Assembly (NCBI GenBank): GCA_016788885.1
Contig: JAEURX010000038.1
Span: forward strand, 62,001 to 126,000
DNA from: Nitrospira sp.
GTDB lineage: Bacteria > Nitrospirota > Nitrospiria > Nitrospirales > Nitrospiraceae
Direction: 5' to 3'
Length of the DNA: 64,000 nucleotides
Positions 41,829 to 52,301 of this stretch are shown piece after piece; position 1 is the first letter of the stretch, and each line of letters begins with the position of its first letter. Below the pieces are notes generated by a model. It had not been told where the DNA came from. It did not search any database and worked only from the letters and a program-made list of their open reading frames with translations. The position numbers and the translations under genes were made by a program.

Positions 41829-43565
41829 ATGCACTCATTTTTCAGTAATCTTTTAGCCGCTTTGCCGAAGGGAGATGCACTGGACGAGCCGGCCTGGGCC
41901 GTCCGTCACCGGGGTATTTTGTACGTCCTTTGGTTACACGTACTGGGTGTTCCCCTCTATGGCGCCTATATGGGTGCCGAGCTAGGCCTCTACCTCGGCA
42001 GCGGAGCCCTTCTCGGAGCCATCGCCATCGCCGCACAGCTTCCCGCCATCGGCCGTCGGATTCAAGCCGCCATTGCCACCTATGGATTGGTGATGGCCTC
42101 GGCGCTGCTGGTGCATCTCTCGGGCGGACGCATCGAGCTGCACTTCCATTTCTTTGTCATGATGTCCGTGATCGTGTTGTACCAGGATTGGCTGCCGTTT
42201 CTGGTCGGACTGCTGTTCATCGTCATCGATCATGGGATTATAGGCACCCTCCTGCCGAGCATGGTGTACGTCCATGCCGAAGGGCAGACGCACCCATGGA
42301 CCTGGGCACTGATTCACGGCAGCTTCATTTTGGCTCAATGCGCAGCCCTGCTCTACTTTTGGCGCGTGAATGAGCTGGCCCGCGAGGAAGCCCTGCAGAG
42401 TGAGGCCCGCACTCGAATGATCATCGAAACCGCCCTCGACGCGGTGGTCACAACCAACGCCTCGGGAATCATTACCGACTGGAATACCCAGGCGGAAATC
42501 ATGTTTGACATTCCCCGCACCGACGCCATCGGACAACCCCTGACGACCTACCTCACCAGCGGTCATGCTCCTTCCGTGGCCGCCGCCGGCCTGGCGCGTT
42601 CCGGGCTCGTGCCTGGAGCGATTCTCAACCGCCGTGTCGACAGCATCGGTCGGAGCGGTTCCGGCCAGGAATTTCCCGTCGAAATCGCCACCAGTTGCCT
42701 GGCCATCGCGGGTTCTCAGCAGTTCACCACGTTCATACAGGACATTTCCGAGCGCAAGCAGCATGAACAAGCCCTTCGCCAGGCCAAGGACGCCGCCGAA
42801 GCGGCCAGTCAGGCCAAGTCCCAATTCCTGGCCAACATGAGTCACGAGATCAGAACCCCGATGAACGGTGTGCTCGGCATGACGGAACTGCTCCTGGCGA
42901 CCCCGCTCAACGACAGACAACGACGCTATGCCGATACCGTCCACACGTCCGGAACCAACCTCCTGCACATCATCAATGACATCCTGGATTTTTCGAAGAT
43001 CGAAGCCGGCCGTTTAGTCCTGGAACACATCCCTTTCGACTTCCGGACGCTCCTGACCGAGACCTCAACAATTTTTCAGGAACAGGCGCTCAAAAAAGGT
43101 CTGACGTTCACCGTCACCGTCGCCCACGACATTCCCGTCAGCCTCTACGGAGACCCTCACCGACTCCGCCAGATCCTGACCAACCTCATCAGCAATGCCC
43201 TCAAATTCACGGCCACCGGACGTATTACAGTCTCAGCCGCCATGGAGGAGGACCACCCCGGTCACGTGCGCATCGACGTGGCCGACACGGGGATCGGCAT
43301 CCCGCGCGACGCGCAGGATCGAATCTTCGATTGCTTTGCGCAGGCCGACGGATCAACCACGAGAAAATACGGCGGGACCGGCCTTGGCCTCGCCATTGTG
43401 AAGCAATTAGTCGGCCTGATGGGCGGGCACATGGGGCTGAACAGTGTGTCCGGAGAGGGTTCCACCTTCTGGTTTACGATCTCCGCGTATGCCACCGCAA
43501 CAGGATCGACTGCTTCGGACCAATCCATGGCTTCCACGGAGACGCTGCCGCGCCCACATTCCTAA
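41829..43565 (+). CDS. Membrane histidine kinase with PAS domain
   Basis: 578 residues. About six membrane helices lie in residues 28-190, with a conserved-looking ELHFHFFVMMSVIVLYQDW stretch of the kind that precedes PAS and kinase domains in other membrane sensors. A PAS domain (about 195-320) follows, then HisKA with H339 ([11 protein letters not shown]) and HATPase with G-box [14 protein letters not shown]. No receiver domain, so it must phosphorylate a separate one, possibly in the two kinases encoded just downstream. No ribosome-binding site is obvious. The FIST gene starts 14 bases after the stop. Confidence 0.9.
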   Translation: MHSFFSNLLAALPKGDALDEPAWAVRHRGILYVLWLHVLGVPLYGAYMGAELGLYLGSGALLGAIAIAAQLPAIGRRIQAAIATYGLVMASALLVHLSGGRIELHFHFFVMMSVIVLYQDWLPFLVGLLFIVIDHGIIGTLLPSMVYVHAEGQTHPWTWALIHGSFILAQCAALLYFWRVNELAREEALQSEARTRMIIETALDAVVTTNASGIITDWNTQAEIMFDIPRTDAIGQPLTTYLTSGHAPSVAAAGLARSGLVPGAILNRRVDSIGRSGSGQEFPVEIATSCLAIAGSQQFTTFIQDISERKQHEQALRQAKDAAEAASQAKSQFLANMSHEIRTPMNGVLGMTELLLATPLNDRQRRYADTVHTSGTNLLHIINDILDFSKIEAGRLVLEHIPFDFRTLLTETSTIFQEQALKKGLTFTVTVAHDIPVSLYGDPHRLRQILTNLISNALKFTATGRITVSAAMEEDHPGHVRIDVADTGIGIPRDAQDRIFDCFAQADGSTTRKYGGTGLGLAIVKQLVGLMGGHMGLNSVSGEGSTFWFTISAYATATGSTASDQSMASTETLPRPHS

Positions 43566-43579
43566 AAGGAGATGACCTC

Positions 43580-44728
43580 ATGCATGTCGCGACCACCTGT
43601 CTCAAAACCGGCCAGTCCGGAATACCTGCTGAACTGACCGCCCTGGATTCGGAGACCAGCCTCCTGTTGCTGTTCGGAGGCTCACGCTTGATTGACCGTC
43701 CGGCGCTCATCCAGCAGGTGTTGGACGCATGTCCTCGCAGCCATGTGATGGGCTGCTCCACCGCCGGAGAAATTCACGGATGCGAGATCTCGGACGACAG
43801 TCTGGTCGTGGCGGCCGCACGGTTCGACCACACCGCTCTTCGCACCGCCCAAGCCACCGTCCAGGCGCCAACGGACTCCTATACCGCGGGATGTACCATC
43901 GCCGAGCAACTCACACACTCCTCACTTCGAGGCGTGTTTGTGCTCTCGGACGGACTGAACGTCAACGGGAGCGAGCTCGTGAAGGGCCTCAACGATACGC
44001 TGGGAGGAGCGGTCGTGGTCACCGGTGGCCTGGCCGGAGACGGGACCGACTTCAAGCGGACATGGGTCATCAAAGATCGGATGCCGATCGGCGGCTATGT
44101 CACGGCCATCGGCTTCTATGGTGACCACGTTAAGCTCGGACACGGCTCCAAGGGCGGATGGGATAAGTTCGGACCGGAGCGGTTGGTCACCAAGTCCAAG
44201 GGGAACATCCTGTACGAGTTGGACGGTCGCCCTGCACTGCAGTTGTACAAAGAATATCTCGGTGACCGCGCCGCCGGTCTTCCGGCCACAGGCCTACTTT
44301 TCCCCCTCGCGATCAGAAGCTCGAACACGGACGGGAAAATCCTGGTTCGCACCATCCTGGCCGTCGACGAGGCTGCTCAATCCATGACCTTCGCGGGTGA
44401 TCTGCCGGAAGGTGTCCTCGCCCAATTGATGCGCGCGAATTTTGATCGATTGGTGCAGGGCGCATCAGATGCAGCCACGCTTGCGGTCAACGGCCGGGAC
44501 GATACGTCCAGCCCCTCGCCCACACTCTCTATTGCCATCAGTTGCGTGGGGCGACGACTGGTCCTCGGGGAACGGACGGAAGAGGAAATCGAAGCCGCGT
44601 TGGATATTCTGCCAAAGGGCAGCAGTCAGGTCGGATTCTACTCCTATGGCGAAATCTCGCCGTATAAGAGCGGTGCCTGCGATCTCCATAACCAAACCAT
44701 GACGTTGACGACCATTACCGAACACTAA
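43580..44728 (+). CDS. FIST domain sensor protein
   Basis: 382 residues from ATG 43580 (AAAGGAG upstream); the open frame further upstream is a shadow of the kinase. It has FIST-N (SHVMGCSTAGEIHG, VFVLSDGLNVNGSELVKGL, VTGGLAGDGTDFKRTWV) and FIST-C (VSCVGRRLVLGERTEEEIE, QVGFYSYGEISPY) regions. FIST domains are thought to bind small ligands such as amino acids and sit in signal-transduction proteins. Placed between two kinases in one transcript, it probably modulates one of them. There is no enzymatic motif. Confidence 0.88.
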   Translation: MHVATTCLKTGQSGIPAELTALDSETSLLLLFGGSRLIDRPALIQQVLDACPRSHVMGCSTAGEIHGCEISDDSLVVAAARFDHTALRTAQATVQAPTDSYTAGCTIAEQLTHSSLRGVFVLSDGLNVNGSELVKGLNDTLGGAVVVTGGLAGDGTDFKRTWVIKDRMPIGGYVTAIGFYGDHVKLGHGSKGGWDKFGPERLVTKSKGNILYELDGRPALQLYKEYLGDRAAGLPATGLLFPLAIRSSNTDGKILVRTILAVDEAAQSMTFAGDLPEGVLAQLMRANFDRLVQGASDAATLAVNGRDDTSSPSPTLSIAISCVGRRLVLGERTEEEIEAALDILPKGSSQVGFYSYGEISPYKSGACDLHNQTMTLTTITEH

Positions 44729-44733
44729 CACCG

Positions 44734-47700
44734 ATGCATCCGCTGCTGAAACGACAACTGAAGCGACTGGGGCTGGACGACGTCTCCGCCCCTCACTCCC
44801 CCGAGATCTGGCAACAGCTGCTCGAACGGGTGAGCCGCAGCTATCTGGAATCCGACCAGGGCCGCGAACTCCTCGAACGTTCGATCGCGCTGTCCGCCAC
44901 GGAAATGCAGGCGTTGAACGAACAATTGCGTCGCACCTCGGAGAGCCGGCTGACTGAGGAACGGGATAAGCTTCAGACCGTGCTTCGCTCGATGGGAGAC
45001 GGACTCTGCGTGGTGGATGCCAACTGGGACATCGTGTTGCTTAATCCCGAAGCCGCGCGACTCTGCGGCCTGTCCGAACACGAGGTTGTCGGTCGACGGC
45101 TTCATGACACAATTTCGGTGTCGTCAAGAACACATTCCGGGGAGACACTGTTCGCCGAGCTACTTCAGAGCGCATCGACACAGGGACAATCCTTCCGTAC
45201 CGACGACGGCGTTCTCACCGCGACCACCGGCCGATCGTTTCCCGTCGCCTGCGTCCTCGCCCCCATCGTGCGAGACAATCACCCAGTCGGTGCCGTCCTG
45301 GTCTTTCGCGATATCACCGAACGCAAACACATTGAAGATCGTCGTCGAGAAACCGAACACCTGCTCCGACAACAGCAAACCGCCCTATTCGAGTTGACGA
45401 GCAACAGCGTCATCCAGAGCGGTGTACTCGAGCCAGCCCTTCGTGAGATCACCCGCGTCGCAGCGGCGACACTGAAGGTGCGCCGGTGCAGCGTCTGGCT
45501 GCTACAAGAAGCCTCTGCCGCCCTGCACTGCAAAGATCTCTATGATGCAGACAACCAGCTCCATTCTTCAGGAATGGAGCTCCTTGCACGGGACTTCCCG
45601 AGCTATTTCGGCGAGGTTCTCTCCGAACGCGTCATCGACGCGACCGACGCGCGGACCGATCCCCGCACGTCCGAATTCACCGACGCCTACCTAACCCCGC
45701 TGGGTATCGGCGCCATGCTCGATATTCCGATTCGTTTCAAAGGGAAACTGGTCGGGGTGCTCTGCAATGAGCATGTGGGACCGCCTCGCGCGTGGATGCT
45801 GGAGGAACAGCAGTTCGGTCACGCAATCGGCTCGCAAGTCTCACTGGCGCTCGAAGCCGTCGAGCGCCTCCATGCTGAAGGTGCATTGCGCAAAAGCGAA
45901 GGCCGAACCAGGCTGATCATCGACACGGCGCTGAGTGCGGTCATCAGCATGGATGAGCAGGGACGCATTATCGGATGGAATGCGCAGGCCGAACAGACAT
46001 TCGGGTGGACTCGCCGGGAAGCGATCGGCCGGATGATGACAGAGACCATCATTCCGTACGCTCATCGCGAAGCCCATCAACAAGGGCTTGAGCGGTTCAT
46101 CAAGACCGGTGAGGGCCAGGTCATGAACAAACGGATCGAAACCACTGCCTTGCGCCGCGACGGCACAGAATTTCCCATTGAGTTGGCCGTCACTCCGCTT
46201 CGTCTAGAAAATGCGTATTCGTTCACGGCTTTCGTCGTGGATATTTCAGAGCGCAAACAAGCGGAAGAAGCCTTGCGCACCAGCGAAGCCCGCCTCATGA
46301 TGACGGTGCAGGGATCTCACATCGGGATCTGGGACTGGAACCTCACGACCGGCTCGATCTATTTCTCTCCGCAATGGAAAAGCCAGCTCGGCCATGACGA
46401 CCACACACTCACCAACGCATTCGAGGAATGGCGAATGCGCATTCATCCGGAGGACCAGCCATTTGTTCATAAGACCATTCAATCCTGCCTTGATGGCGAC
46501 CAGTCGCACTTCGAGATCGAACACCGTCTGCACCATCAAGACGGCAACTACCGGTGGATCCTCTCTCGCGGCAGCGTCATCCGGGACGTCTACGGCGTGG
46601 CGTCGCGCATGGTCGGCATCCATATCGATACCACCGAACGAAAGCGAAGCGAGGAAGAACTCCGCGCGGCCAAGGAATCGGCCGAAGCGGCCAGCAAGGC
46701 CAAGAGCGAATTCCTGGCCAATATGAGCCATGAAATTCGCACCCCCATGAACGGCGTGCTGGGCACGACCGAACTTCTGCTCAATAGCGCGCTGACGGAC
46801 AAACAGCGCCATCTGGCTTCGACGGTGCATCGGTCGGGTCGTACACTGCTTGCGATCATCAATGACATTCTGGATTTTTCAAAAATCGAGGCGGGCAAAC
46901 TCGATCTGGAGTGTGTCGGTTTCGACCTGCTACAGGTGCTCGAAGAATCACTCGAACTGTTCATGGAGGCGGGCCGACGCAAGAAGCTTGAACTCACCCA
47001 ACAGATCGATGAGCGGGTTCCACGCTACCTGAAAGGCGACCCGGTGCGCTTTCGCCAGATTCTCATGAATCTTCTGAGCAATGCCATCAAGTTCACGGAG
47101 ACCGGCGGCATCACCCTAGTCGCTGAATTCTTGAGTGGCACGACCACCCACGCACTGTTGCGCTTTGCCGTCTCCGATACCGGAATCGGAATTCCTGCCG
47201 CAGCCAAGTTGCGCATATTCGACGCCTTTTCCCAGGCGGACGGGTCGACCACCAGGCGATTCGGTGGGACCGGACTCGGCCTGTCCATCGCCAAGCAGCT
47301 GGTCGCACTGATGGGTGGAGCGATCACCGTAGAAAGCGAACCGGGGCGAGGCTCCACGTTCGCATTTTCCGCCCAATTCGAGTTGCAACCACTAAGCACA
47401 GGATCCGACACAACCGTCGCATGCTATTCGCCGCCTCCTCATTCGTACCTTGTGCCTGACCACGCCGGGGGCTCGACGCATCCACTCGGCTCACCCTCTC
47501 AAGCGGATGCTCAGCCGGACGGACAAGCCGCCGGATGCATTTTGTTGGCAGAAGACAGTCCGGTGAACCGAGAAGTGGCCGTCGGCATGCTCGAACAACT
47601 CGGCTATCAGGTGGAAATCGCCGAGAACGGACGGCAGGCGCTCCTGGCGACGGAGCATGCTCATTTCGATCTGATACTCATGGATTGTCAGATGCCTGAG

Positions 47701-48372
47701 ATGGACGGTCTCACCGCCACCTCAGAAATTCGCCAACGTGAAACCGAGGCCGGGCGAAGCAGATTGCCCATCATCGCGCTCACGGCCAATGCCATGCAGG
47801 GTGATCGCGAACTGTGCCTCTCGGCCGGGATGGATGACTACCTCACGAAGCCGTATACGCAAATGCAACTGCGCGAGATCATCCAGAAATGGCTGAGCAA
47901 ACGGAACCCCCTCGTGCCCGCATCAGTCACAAACAACCAGGCAGCAACTGACCCCGGGGTCGCCACGCACGTCGCGCAGGCCACTTCCGAGTCAGCCACT
48001 ACAGGCACCGGACATACCATCGACCTCAAAGCCTTGGACGCCATTCGTGCGTTACAGCGTCCCAATAGGCCGGCCGTGCTGGCCTCCGTGCTTCGCAAAT
48101 ACCTGGACAATTCCCGAGACAGTGTCGACGCACTCCGCGACGCCCTCCGTGCCAATGATCCGGCCGGACTTCAAGCTGTCGCGCACCGACTCAAATCAAG
48201 CAGCGCGCAGCTAGGTGCCATTGCCCTTGCCGCCCGCTGCAAAGAACTGGAGTTGATGGGGGCCACCAAGAATCTCGTCGATGCCGATCGAACGCTTGCA
48301 GCATTGCAAAGTGAGTATGCCAACGCCTGTACGGTCTTTCGAAATGAGATCGCCAAGGAGAAACAAGCATGA
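44734..48372 (+). CDS. Large hybrid histidine kinase: PAS, GAF, two PAS, HisKA, HATPase, REC, HPT
   Basis: 1212 residues, cytosolic. PAS1 is about 70-190, GAF about 215-375, PAS2 about 385-505 and PAS3 about 515-640. HisKA has H666, HATPase the G-box [14 protein letters not shown] near 842, REC D984 and HPT H1151 ([11 protein letters not shown]). It begins five bases after the FIST stop and its stop overlaps the next gene by ATGA. Four sensor domains allow several cytosolic signals to be integrated; ligands cannot be read. The phosphorelay has a single receiver, unlike the three other HPT-bearing kinases here. Confidence 0.92.
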   Translation: MHPLLKRQLKRLGLDDVSAPHSPEIWQQLLERVSRSYLESDQGRELLERSIALSATEMQALNEQLRRTSESRLTEERDKLQTVLRSMGDGLCVVDANWDIVLLNPEAARLCGLSEHEVVGRRLHDTISVSSRTHSGETLFAELLQSASTQGQSFRTDDGVLTATTGRSFPVACVLAPIVRDNHPVGAVLVFRDITERKHIEDRRRETEHLLRQQQTALFELTSNSVIQSGVLEPALREITRVAAATLKVRRCSVWLLQEASAALHCKDLYDADNQLHSSGMELLARDFPSYFGEVLSERVIDATDARTDPRTSEFTDAYLTPLGIGAMLDIPIRFKGKLVGVLCNEHVGPPRAWMLEEQQFGHAIGSQVSLALEAVERLHAEGALRKSEGRTRLIIDTALSAVISMDEQGRIIGWNAQAEQTFGWTRREAIGRMMTETIIPYAHREAHQQGLERFIKTGEGQVMNKRIETTALRRDGTEFPIELAVTPLRLENAYSFTAFVVDISERKQAEEALRTSEARLMMTVQGSHIGIWDWNLTTGSIYFSPQWKSQLGHDDHTLTNAFEEWRMRIHPEDQPFVHKTIQSCLDGDQSHFEIEHRLHHQDGNYRWILSRGSVIRDVYGVASRMVGIHIDTTERKRSEEELRAAKESAEAASKAKSEFLANMSHEIRTPMNGVLGTTELLLNSALTDKQRHLASTVHRSGRTLLAIINDILDFSKIEAGKLDLECVGFDLLQVLEESLELFMEAGRRKKLELTQQIDERVPRYLKGDPVRFRQILMNLLSNAIKFTETGGITLVAEFLSGTTTHALLRFAVSDTGIGIPAAAKLRIFDAFSQADGSTTRRFGGTGLGLSIAKQLVALMGGAITVESEPGRGSTFAFSAQFELQPLSTGSDTTVACYSPPPHSYLVPDHAGGSTHPLGSPSQADAQPDGQAAGCILLAEDSPVNREVAVGMLEQLGYQVEIAENGRQALLATEHAHFDLILMDCQMPEMDGLTATSEIRQRETEAGRSRLPIIALTANAMQGDRELCLSAGMDDYLTKPYTQMQLREIIQKWLSKRNPLVPASVTNNQAATDPGVATHVAQATSESATTGTGHTIDLKALDAIRALQRPNRPAVLASVLRKYLDNSRDSVDALRDALRANDPAGLQAVAHRLKSSSAQLGAIALAARCKELELMGATKNLVDADRTLAALQSEYANACTVFRNEIAKEKQA

Positions 48373-49616
48373 ACACTCTCTTACCCGGTCAATCGCCCTA
48401 TGCCTTGATCACGGATGACGACATCATCATCCGCATGTTTGCCCGCGAAGCCCTGGAGCAAGTGGGATGGGAGGTGGAAGAGGCGGAGAATGGACGAGAA
48501 GCCTGCATCGCATTCGAGAAGCGGACACCCGACGTGGTGTTGCTGGACGTGATGATGCCGGAGATGGATGGCTTCGCTACCTGTGCGGCACTGCGACGTC
48601 TCCCGGGCGGGGAACATACCCCCATTCTGATTATGACCGGACTTGATGACTTCGAATCCATCACGAAGGCCTACGATGCGGGCGCGACGGATTTTATCGT
48701 CAAACCGCTGAACGCAATGCTTCTGACTCATCGTATCCGTTATATGGTTCGGGCAAACCAGGTCCTGCAAGAGCTCCGGTCCAGCCAGGCGACACTTACG
48801 CAGGCCCGAGATGCCGCGATCGAGGGCACCAGACTCAAATCGGAATTCCTGGCGACCATGAGCCACGAAATTCGCACGCCCATGAATGGTGTACTGGGAA
48901 TGGCCGATTGGCTGTTAGAGACCGATTTGACGCCGGAGCAGCTGGATTGTGCTCAAACAATACGGTCTTCAGGAGATGCGTTGATGGTCATCATCAACGA
49001 TATTTTAGATTTCTCGAAGATCGAGTCGGGGAAACTCTCACTCGAGTTGTTGGATTTCGAACTTCCAGTGTTTCTCGATCGTGTCATGGCCTTGTTTGGT
49101 GAGCGGGCACAACGCAAAGGGCTGGTCCTGAGTTCACGCATTGCGGAGGATGTCCCACCCCTGTTGTGCGGAGACCCGAACCGACTGCAACAAGTCCTGA
49201 GCAATCTGCTGGCAAACGCGATTAAATTCAGTGAGCGCGGCACGGTCTCCGTGCTGGTCGATCTTGATCAACGACCTCCGGAGCAGCGCCTGGAGTTTCC
49301 TGCCACCACGTACAATGAATCGGCGGCGGATCAGTCACCGGTGACTCATGTCCGGTTTTCCGTCGTCGATAATGGGATAGGCATTGCTCCCGGCGCCTTC
49401 AGCAAACTGTTTCAGCCGTTCGTCCAGGCCGACGGTTCCACGACCAGAAAATATGGAGGGACTGGCCTGGGATTGGCGATCTGCAAACAGCTCGTGGAAT
49501 TGATGGGGGGACACATCGGAGCAGAAAGCGAACCCGGTGTCGGCTCGATATTTCGTTTTACCGTACCACTCCAACTTCCCCAAGCTGACATCAACGGAAA
49601 ACAACAAGCCGCCTGA
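48369..49616 (+). CDS. REC-histidine kinase (receiver first)
   Basis: 415 residues. The N-terminal receiver (about 12-130) has D60 ([13 protein letters not shown]) and KP for the conserved lysine. A linker follows, then HisKA with H166 and HATPase with [14 protein letters not shown]. The receiver-before-kinase order suggests it is activated by phosphotransfer, probably from the HPT of the kinase encoded just upstream (ATGA overlap). It then acts on another receiver. No output domain. Confidence 0.9.
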   Translation: MNTLLPGQSPYALITDDDIIIRMFAREALEQVGWEVEEAENGREACIAFEKRTPDVVLLDVMMPEMDGFATCAALRRLPGGEHTPILIMTGLDDFESITKAYDAGATDFIVKPLNAMLLTHRIRYMVRANQVLQELRSSQATLTQARDAAIEGTRLKSEFLATMSHEIRTPMNGVLGMADWLLETDLTPEQLDCAQTIRSSGDALMVIINDILDFSKIESGKLSLELLDFELPVFLDRVMALFGERAQRKGLVLSSRIAEDVPPLLCGDPNRLQQVLSNLLANAIKFSERGTVSVLVDLDQRPPEQRLEFPATTYNESAADQSPVTHVRFSVVDNGIGIAPGAFSKLFQPFVQADGSTTRKYGGTGLGLAICKQLVELMGGHIGAESEPGVGSIFRFTVPLQLPQADINGKQQAA

Positions 49617-49930
49617 CGACATGCTTCTCACCGCCACTGCTTGACGTGCCCCCTGACATCTGGGCCCGCCCAGATGGGTGTATCCAGCAGGATACATCTT
49701 GGCAAATTCTTCGATACAGTCACCTGAAATCAACAGCAAAAGTACCCTCATCATACTGATATTACAAGGCAAAGTGAATGGCTCAAACTTTGCTTTACTT
49801 CGTCGCGCGCTCATAGTATACAAAGCACGTCGAAAAGGGCAGCCGCTGTGGATTTCCCTCCACTGTCAACACAATCACCCTCGCCCCTTCCGGCTTTGTA
49901 GGCAAAACCCTACACATAAGGAACGCGACA
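49617..49930. other. 314-bp non-coding gap with tandem hairpins
   Basis: Two perfect hairpins sit next to each other: CATCTGGGC/GCCCAGATG (49657-49665 and 49668-49676) and TGTATCC/GGATACA (49679-49685 and 49690-49696). No T-run follows. A third small hairpin, TGTAGG/CCTACA (49897-49902, 49909-49914), lies just before the ribosome-binding site of the next gene. No coding region is seen. Confidence 0.6.
49794..49822 (+). promoter_or_regulatory. Possible promoter of the polysaccharide deacetylase gene
   Basis: TTTACT (49794-49799), 17-base spacer, TATACA (49817-49822). It would give a leader of about 100 bases containing the TGTAGG/CCTACA hairpin. Confidence 0.35.
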
Positions 49931-50824
49931 TTGCATTGCCTCACATTCGATATTGAAGAACATTTTCAGGTTTCGCGATTTGATTCCCCGATCCGTCGTC
50001 GGCACTGGGGAGCATTTGAAAGCCGAGTGACGGCCAACACCTGCAAGGTCTTGGAGCTGCTTGCCAGACATCAAACCAGAGCGACGTTCTTCGTACTCGG
50101 TTGGGTAGCGGAGCGGCACCCCGGCCTCATCAAGCAAATTGCCGAGTGTGGTCATGAAATCGCGTCCCACGGGTATGGGCATGAATTGGTCACCGCCCAA
50201 ACACCGGAACTATTTCGAGCCGACGTCAGGAAGTCCAAGCAGCTCCTTGAAGATCTGACAGGATCGCCGATTCTAGGGTACCGTGCTCCTGGCTTCACGA
50301 TCACTCGAGAAACGCTTTGGGCGCTTCCGATTCTTGCGGAAGAAGGGTACACGTACGACTCCAGCCTTGTTCCCATCCGGCACGAGCACTGTGGACTCCC
50401 TGGATCCGACCCCTGGCACCATTTGAAGCAGACTTCGTCCGGCCCCATTTGGGAAGTGCCTCCCTCCACCGTCAATCTTGGAGGAGTTCGTATTCCCATC
50501 GCGGGGGGAAGCTACTTCCGGCTGCTCCCCTTTGCGGCGCTCTGCGGGCAGATGCGCCGCATCGAAGCCAAAGGCCGCCCGTTGGTGATGTATTTCCATC
50601 CGTGGGAGCTTGACCCTCAGCAGCCTCGAATGGAAGGACCATTTTTCTCACAACTCGCGCACTACCTGAACCTGGACAAGATGGAATCGCGGATTACCAC
50701 CCTCCTCACGAGCTTCCGGTTTGGTCCTATTTCCGAACAGATTGACCTCTCCCCGATTCTCCCCCTCGAGCCAACAGCCTTTCCGGCCGTCCCCCCGGCG
50801 GAGATCGCTCAGGACGTGGCTTGA
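49931..50824 (+). CDS. Polysaccharide deacetylase (NodB-like, XrtA/PEP-CTERM-associated type)
   Basis: 297 residues from a TTG start with AAGGA eight bases upstream; TFDIEEHFQVS at the start is typical of the exosortase-associated deacetylase family. The NodB core includes D7, ATFFVLGWVAE, HEIASHGYGHE and YRAPGFTI. MYFHPWELD belongs to the DUF3473-type C-terminal part. It removes N-acetyl groups from an exopolysaccharide. In other genomes it sits in exopolysaccharide/exosortase clusters, but none of those genes is adjacent here. Confidence 0.85.
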   Translation: MHCLTFDIEEHFQVSRFDSPIRRRHWGAFESRVTANTCKVLELLARHQTRATFFVLGWVAERHPGLIKQIAECGHEIASHGYGHELVTAQTPELFRADVRKSKQLLEDLTGSPILGYRAPGFTITRETLWALPILAEEGYTYDSSLVPIRHEHCGLPGSDPWHHLKQTSSGPIWEVPPSTVNLGGVRIPIAGGSYFRLLPFAALCGQMRRIEAKGRPLVMYFHPWELDPQQPRMEGPFFSQLAHYLNLDKMESRITTLLTSFRFGPISEQIDLSPILPLEPTAFPAVPPAEIAQDVA

Positions 50825-50967
50825 CCCTGCTCCCCGGCAAGCCTGCGCCTCCATCGTTCACGAAATATGGTACGCCATATCGGCAACACGTTGAGCCGAA
50901 CGAGTATGCGTGTAGTGACTGGACGATTTTAGTACGGTAGGATCGACGCGGGAGGTGAGGGGGGCAC

Positions 50968-51546
50968 ATGATGGAAACGCAACGGACTATTCTTCAACGG
51001 CACCTGTTGCTCATGGCCGGTCTGGCCTTCGTATCCACGGCGCTACTTCTCTTCCCTTCGCCGAGTCTGAGCCAGACGCTCGAGGACACCGTGCAGTTCA
51101 TCAGCGACATGGCGAATACGCACGGCTTTGTCCGCAGTCTCAGTTGTCGGAATCCCAAAGCAGGGAAACCGACGAAAATCACTGAGATATACAGCGTAAT
51201 TCCCACTGGCACAAGACTCGGTACCGTCGAACTGAATCATGGGCATGATGAGGTCAACACCGGCTTCACCCATTTCGATCTGCACGATATCCAAACGATC
51301 GAGTATCAAGGTCAGGACACGCGGGACAACAATCTGGTCCTCTACGGCGTACGGCTCGCCTGCACGAGTACCGGCCCCTGCATCATGAAAGCCACCTTTT
51401 GCACTGGCGCCGTGGCTTCGCTTGAGGCGCAATTCGCGGAAGATACATTGCTGTTCCGTTCTGCGTCCCATGCGGAACGCATGACCAAAGCACTCTCCCA
51501 CCTTCTCAGTCTGGTGCGAGCACAACAGCAGAATCAACCATTCTAA
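50968..51546 (+). CDS. Exported hypothetical protein
   Basis: 192 residues with an N-terminal signal peptide or anchor (LLLMAGLAFVSTALLLF, about 13-30). The mature part has four cysteines, three of them in ACTSTGPCIMKATFC, which could form disulfides. It is preceded by GGGAGGTGAGGGG. I do not recognise the family. It is convergent with the cyclophilin gene; a short inverted repeat GAGTCG/CGACTC (51566-51594) lies in the gap. Confidence 0.7.
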   Translation: MMETQRTILQRHLLLMAGLAFVSTALLLFPSPSLSQTLEDTVQFISDMANTHGFVRSLSCRNPKAGKPTKITEIYSVIPTGTRLGTVELNHGHDEVNTGFTHFDLHDIQTIEYQGQDTRDNNLVLYGVRLACTSTGPCIMKATFCTGAVASLEAQFAEDTLLFRSASHAERMTKALSHLLSLVRAQQQNQPF

Positions 51547-51613
51547 ATTGATTGTCGATGAGTCCGAGTCGGCCGATCCTCACACGATCGACTCGAACTG
51601 TTGCCCCACCACT

Positions 51614-52270
51614 TCATTCGAGAAGCGTCACCGTCATCTCAACCCGATCAATCGGATTGTCACAGGGTCCTTTGTCTGCAGGACTCGGTGCTCCGGCCTG
51701 ACACATAACTCTGGGCAAGGCCACGATTTTGTCGGCCACGCCGATACCTTTGACGACTTCTCCGAAAATCGTATATTTCCGGTCTAAAAATCGTGAGTCT
51801 TCCACGACGATAAAGAATTGTGATCCCGCACTATCCGGGTCTTGCGCGCGTGCCATCGACACCACACCTCGTTTGTGCGGCAGATCGCTGAACTCGGCTT
51901 TGACGTTCTGCCCAGGACCGCCTTGACCATAGGCCCCCTTTTTCAGGGAATCCTTGGTGTTCGGATCTCCCCCCTGAATCATGAACCCCGGGATCACACG
52001 GTGAAAAATCGTACCGTTGTAGAATCCGGTTTTGGCCAACTTGATGAAGTTGTCAACATGCTTCGGCGCCACATCGGGCAGGAACTTGATCTCAATGTCT
52101 CCAAACTTGGTCTTGATCACCGCACGCATGTTACCCGCATTTGTGACTTCGCCACCCGATGACGGGGCAGGGTCGGCGGCCCAACCGTTCCCCCCTAGGC
52201 CGACTGCCAGCACCACACCGAACATTCCCGCAAGTCTCAACCGGTTGCACCATTGTCCTCGTGCCATCAT
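51614..52270 (-). CDS. Cyclophilin-type peptidyl-prolyl cis-trans isomerase, exported
   Basis: 218 residues from ATG 52270, directly after AAAGGAGGC. The signal peptide has core LAGMFGVVLAVGLGGNGWA. The cyclophilin domain is complete: FYNGTIFHRVIPGFMIQGGD, GSQFFIVVED and YTIFGEVVKG. It catalyses proline isomerisation of periplasmic proteins. It is the last gene of the long rpsF-to-cyclophilin run, 31 bp after rnc. A disulfide is possible between the two cysteines near the end. Confidence 0.9.
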   Translation of the reverse strand: MMARGQWCNRLRLAGMFGVVLAVGLGGNGWAADPAPSSGGEVTNAGNMRAVIKTKFGDIEIKFLPDVAPKHVDNFIKLAKTGFYNGTIFHRVIPGFMIQGGDPNTKDSLKKGAYGQGGPGQNVKAEFSDLPHKRGVVSMARAQDPDSAGSQFFIVVEDSRFLDRKYTIFGEVVKGIGVADKIVALPRVMCQAGAPSPADKGPCDNPIDRVEMTVTLLE

Positions 52271-52301
52271 GCCTCCTTTCAACCATCCACGGCCGGCCGT
52301 G

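Noticed and set aside
43331-43579. Upstream extension of the FIST reading frame
   Set aside because: It overlaps the kinase gene for more than 200 bases, has no FIST similarity, and the internal ATG at 43580 has a strong ribosome-binding site.
51566-51594. GAGTCG/CGACTC inverted repeat as a terminator between convergent genes
   Set aside because: The stem is only six bases with a long loop and no T-run, so it is mentioned only as a weak repeat.
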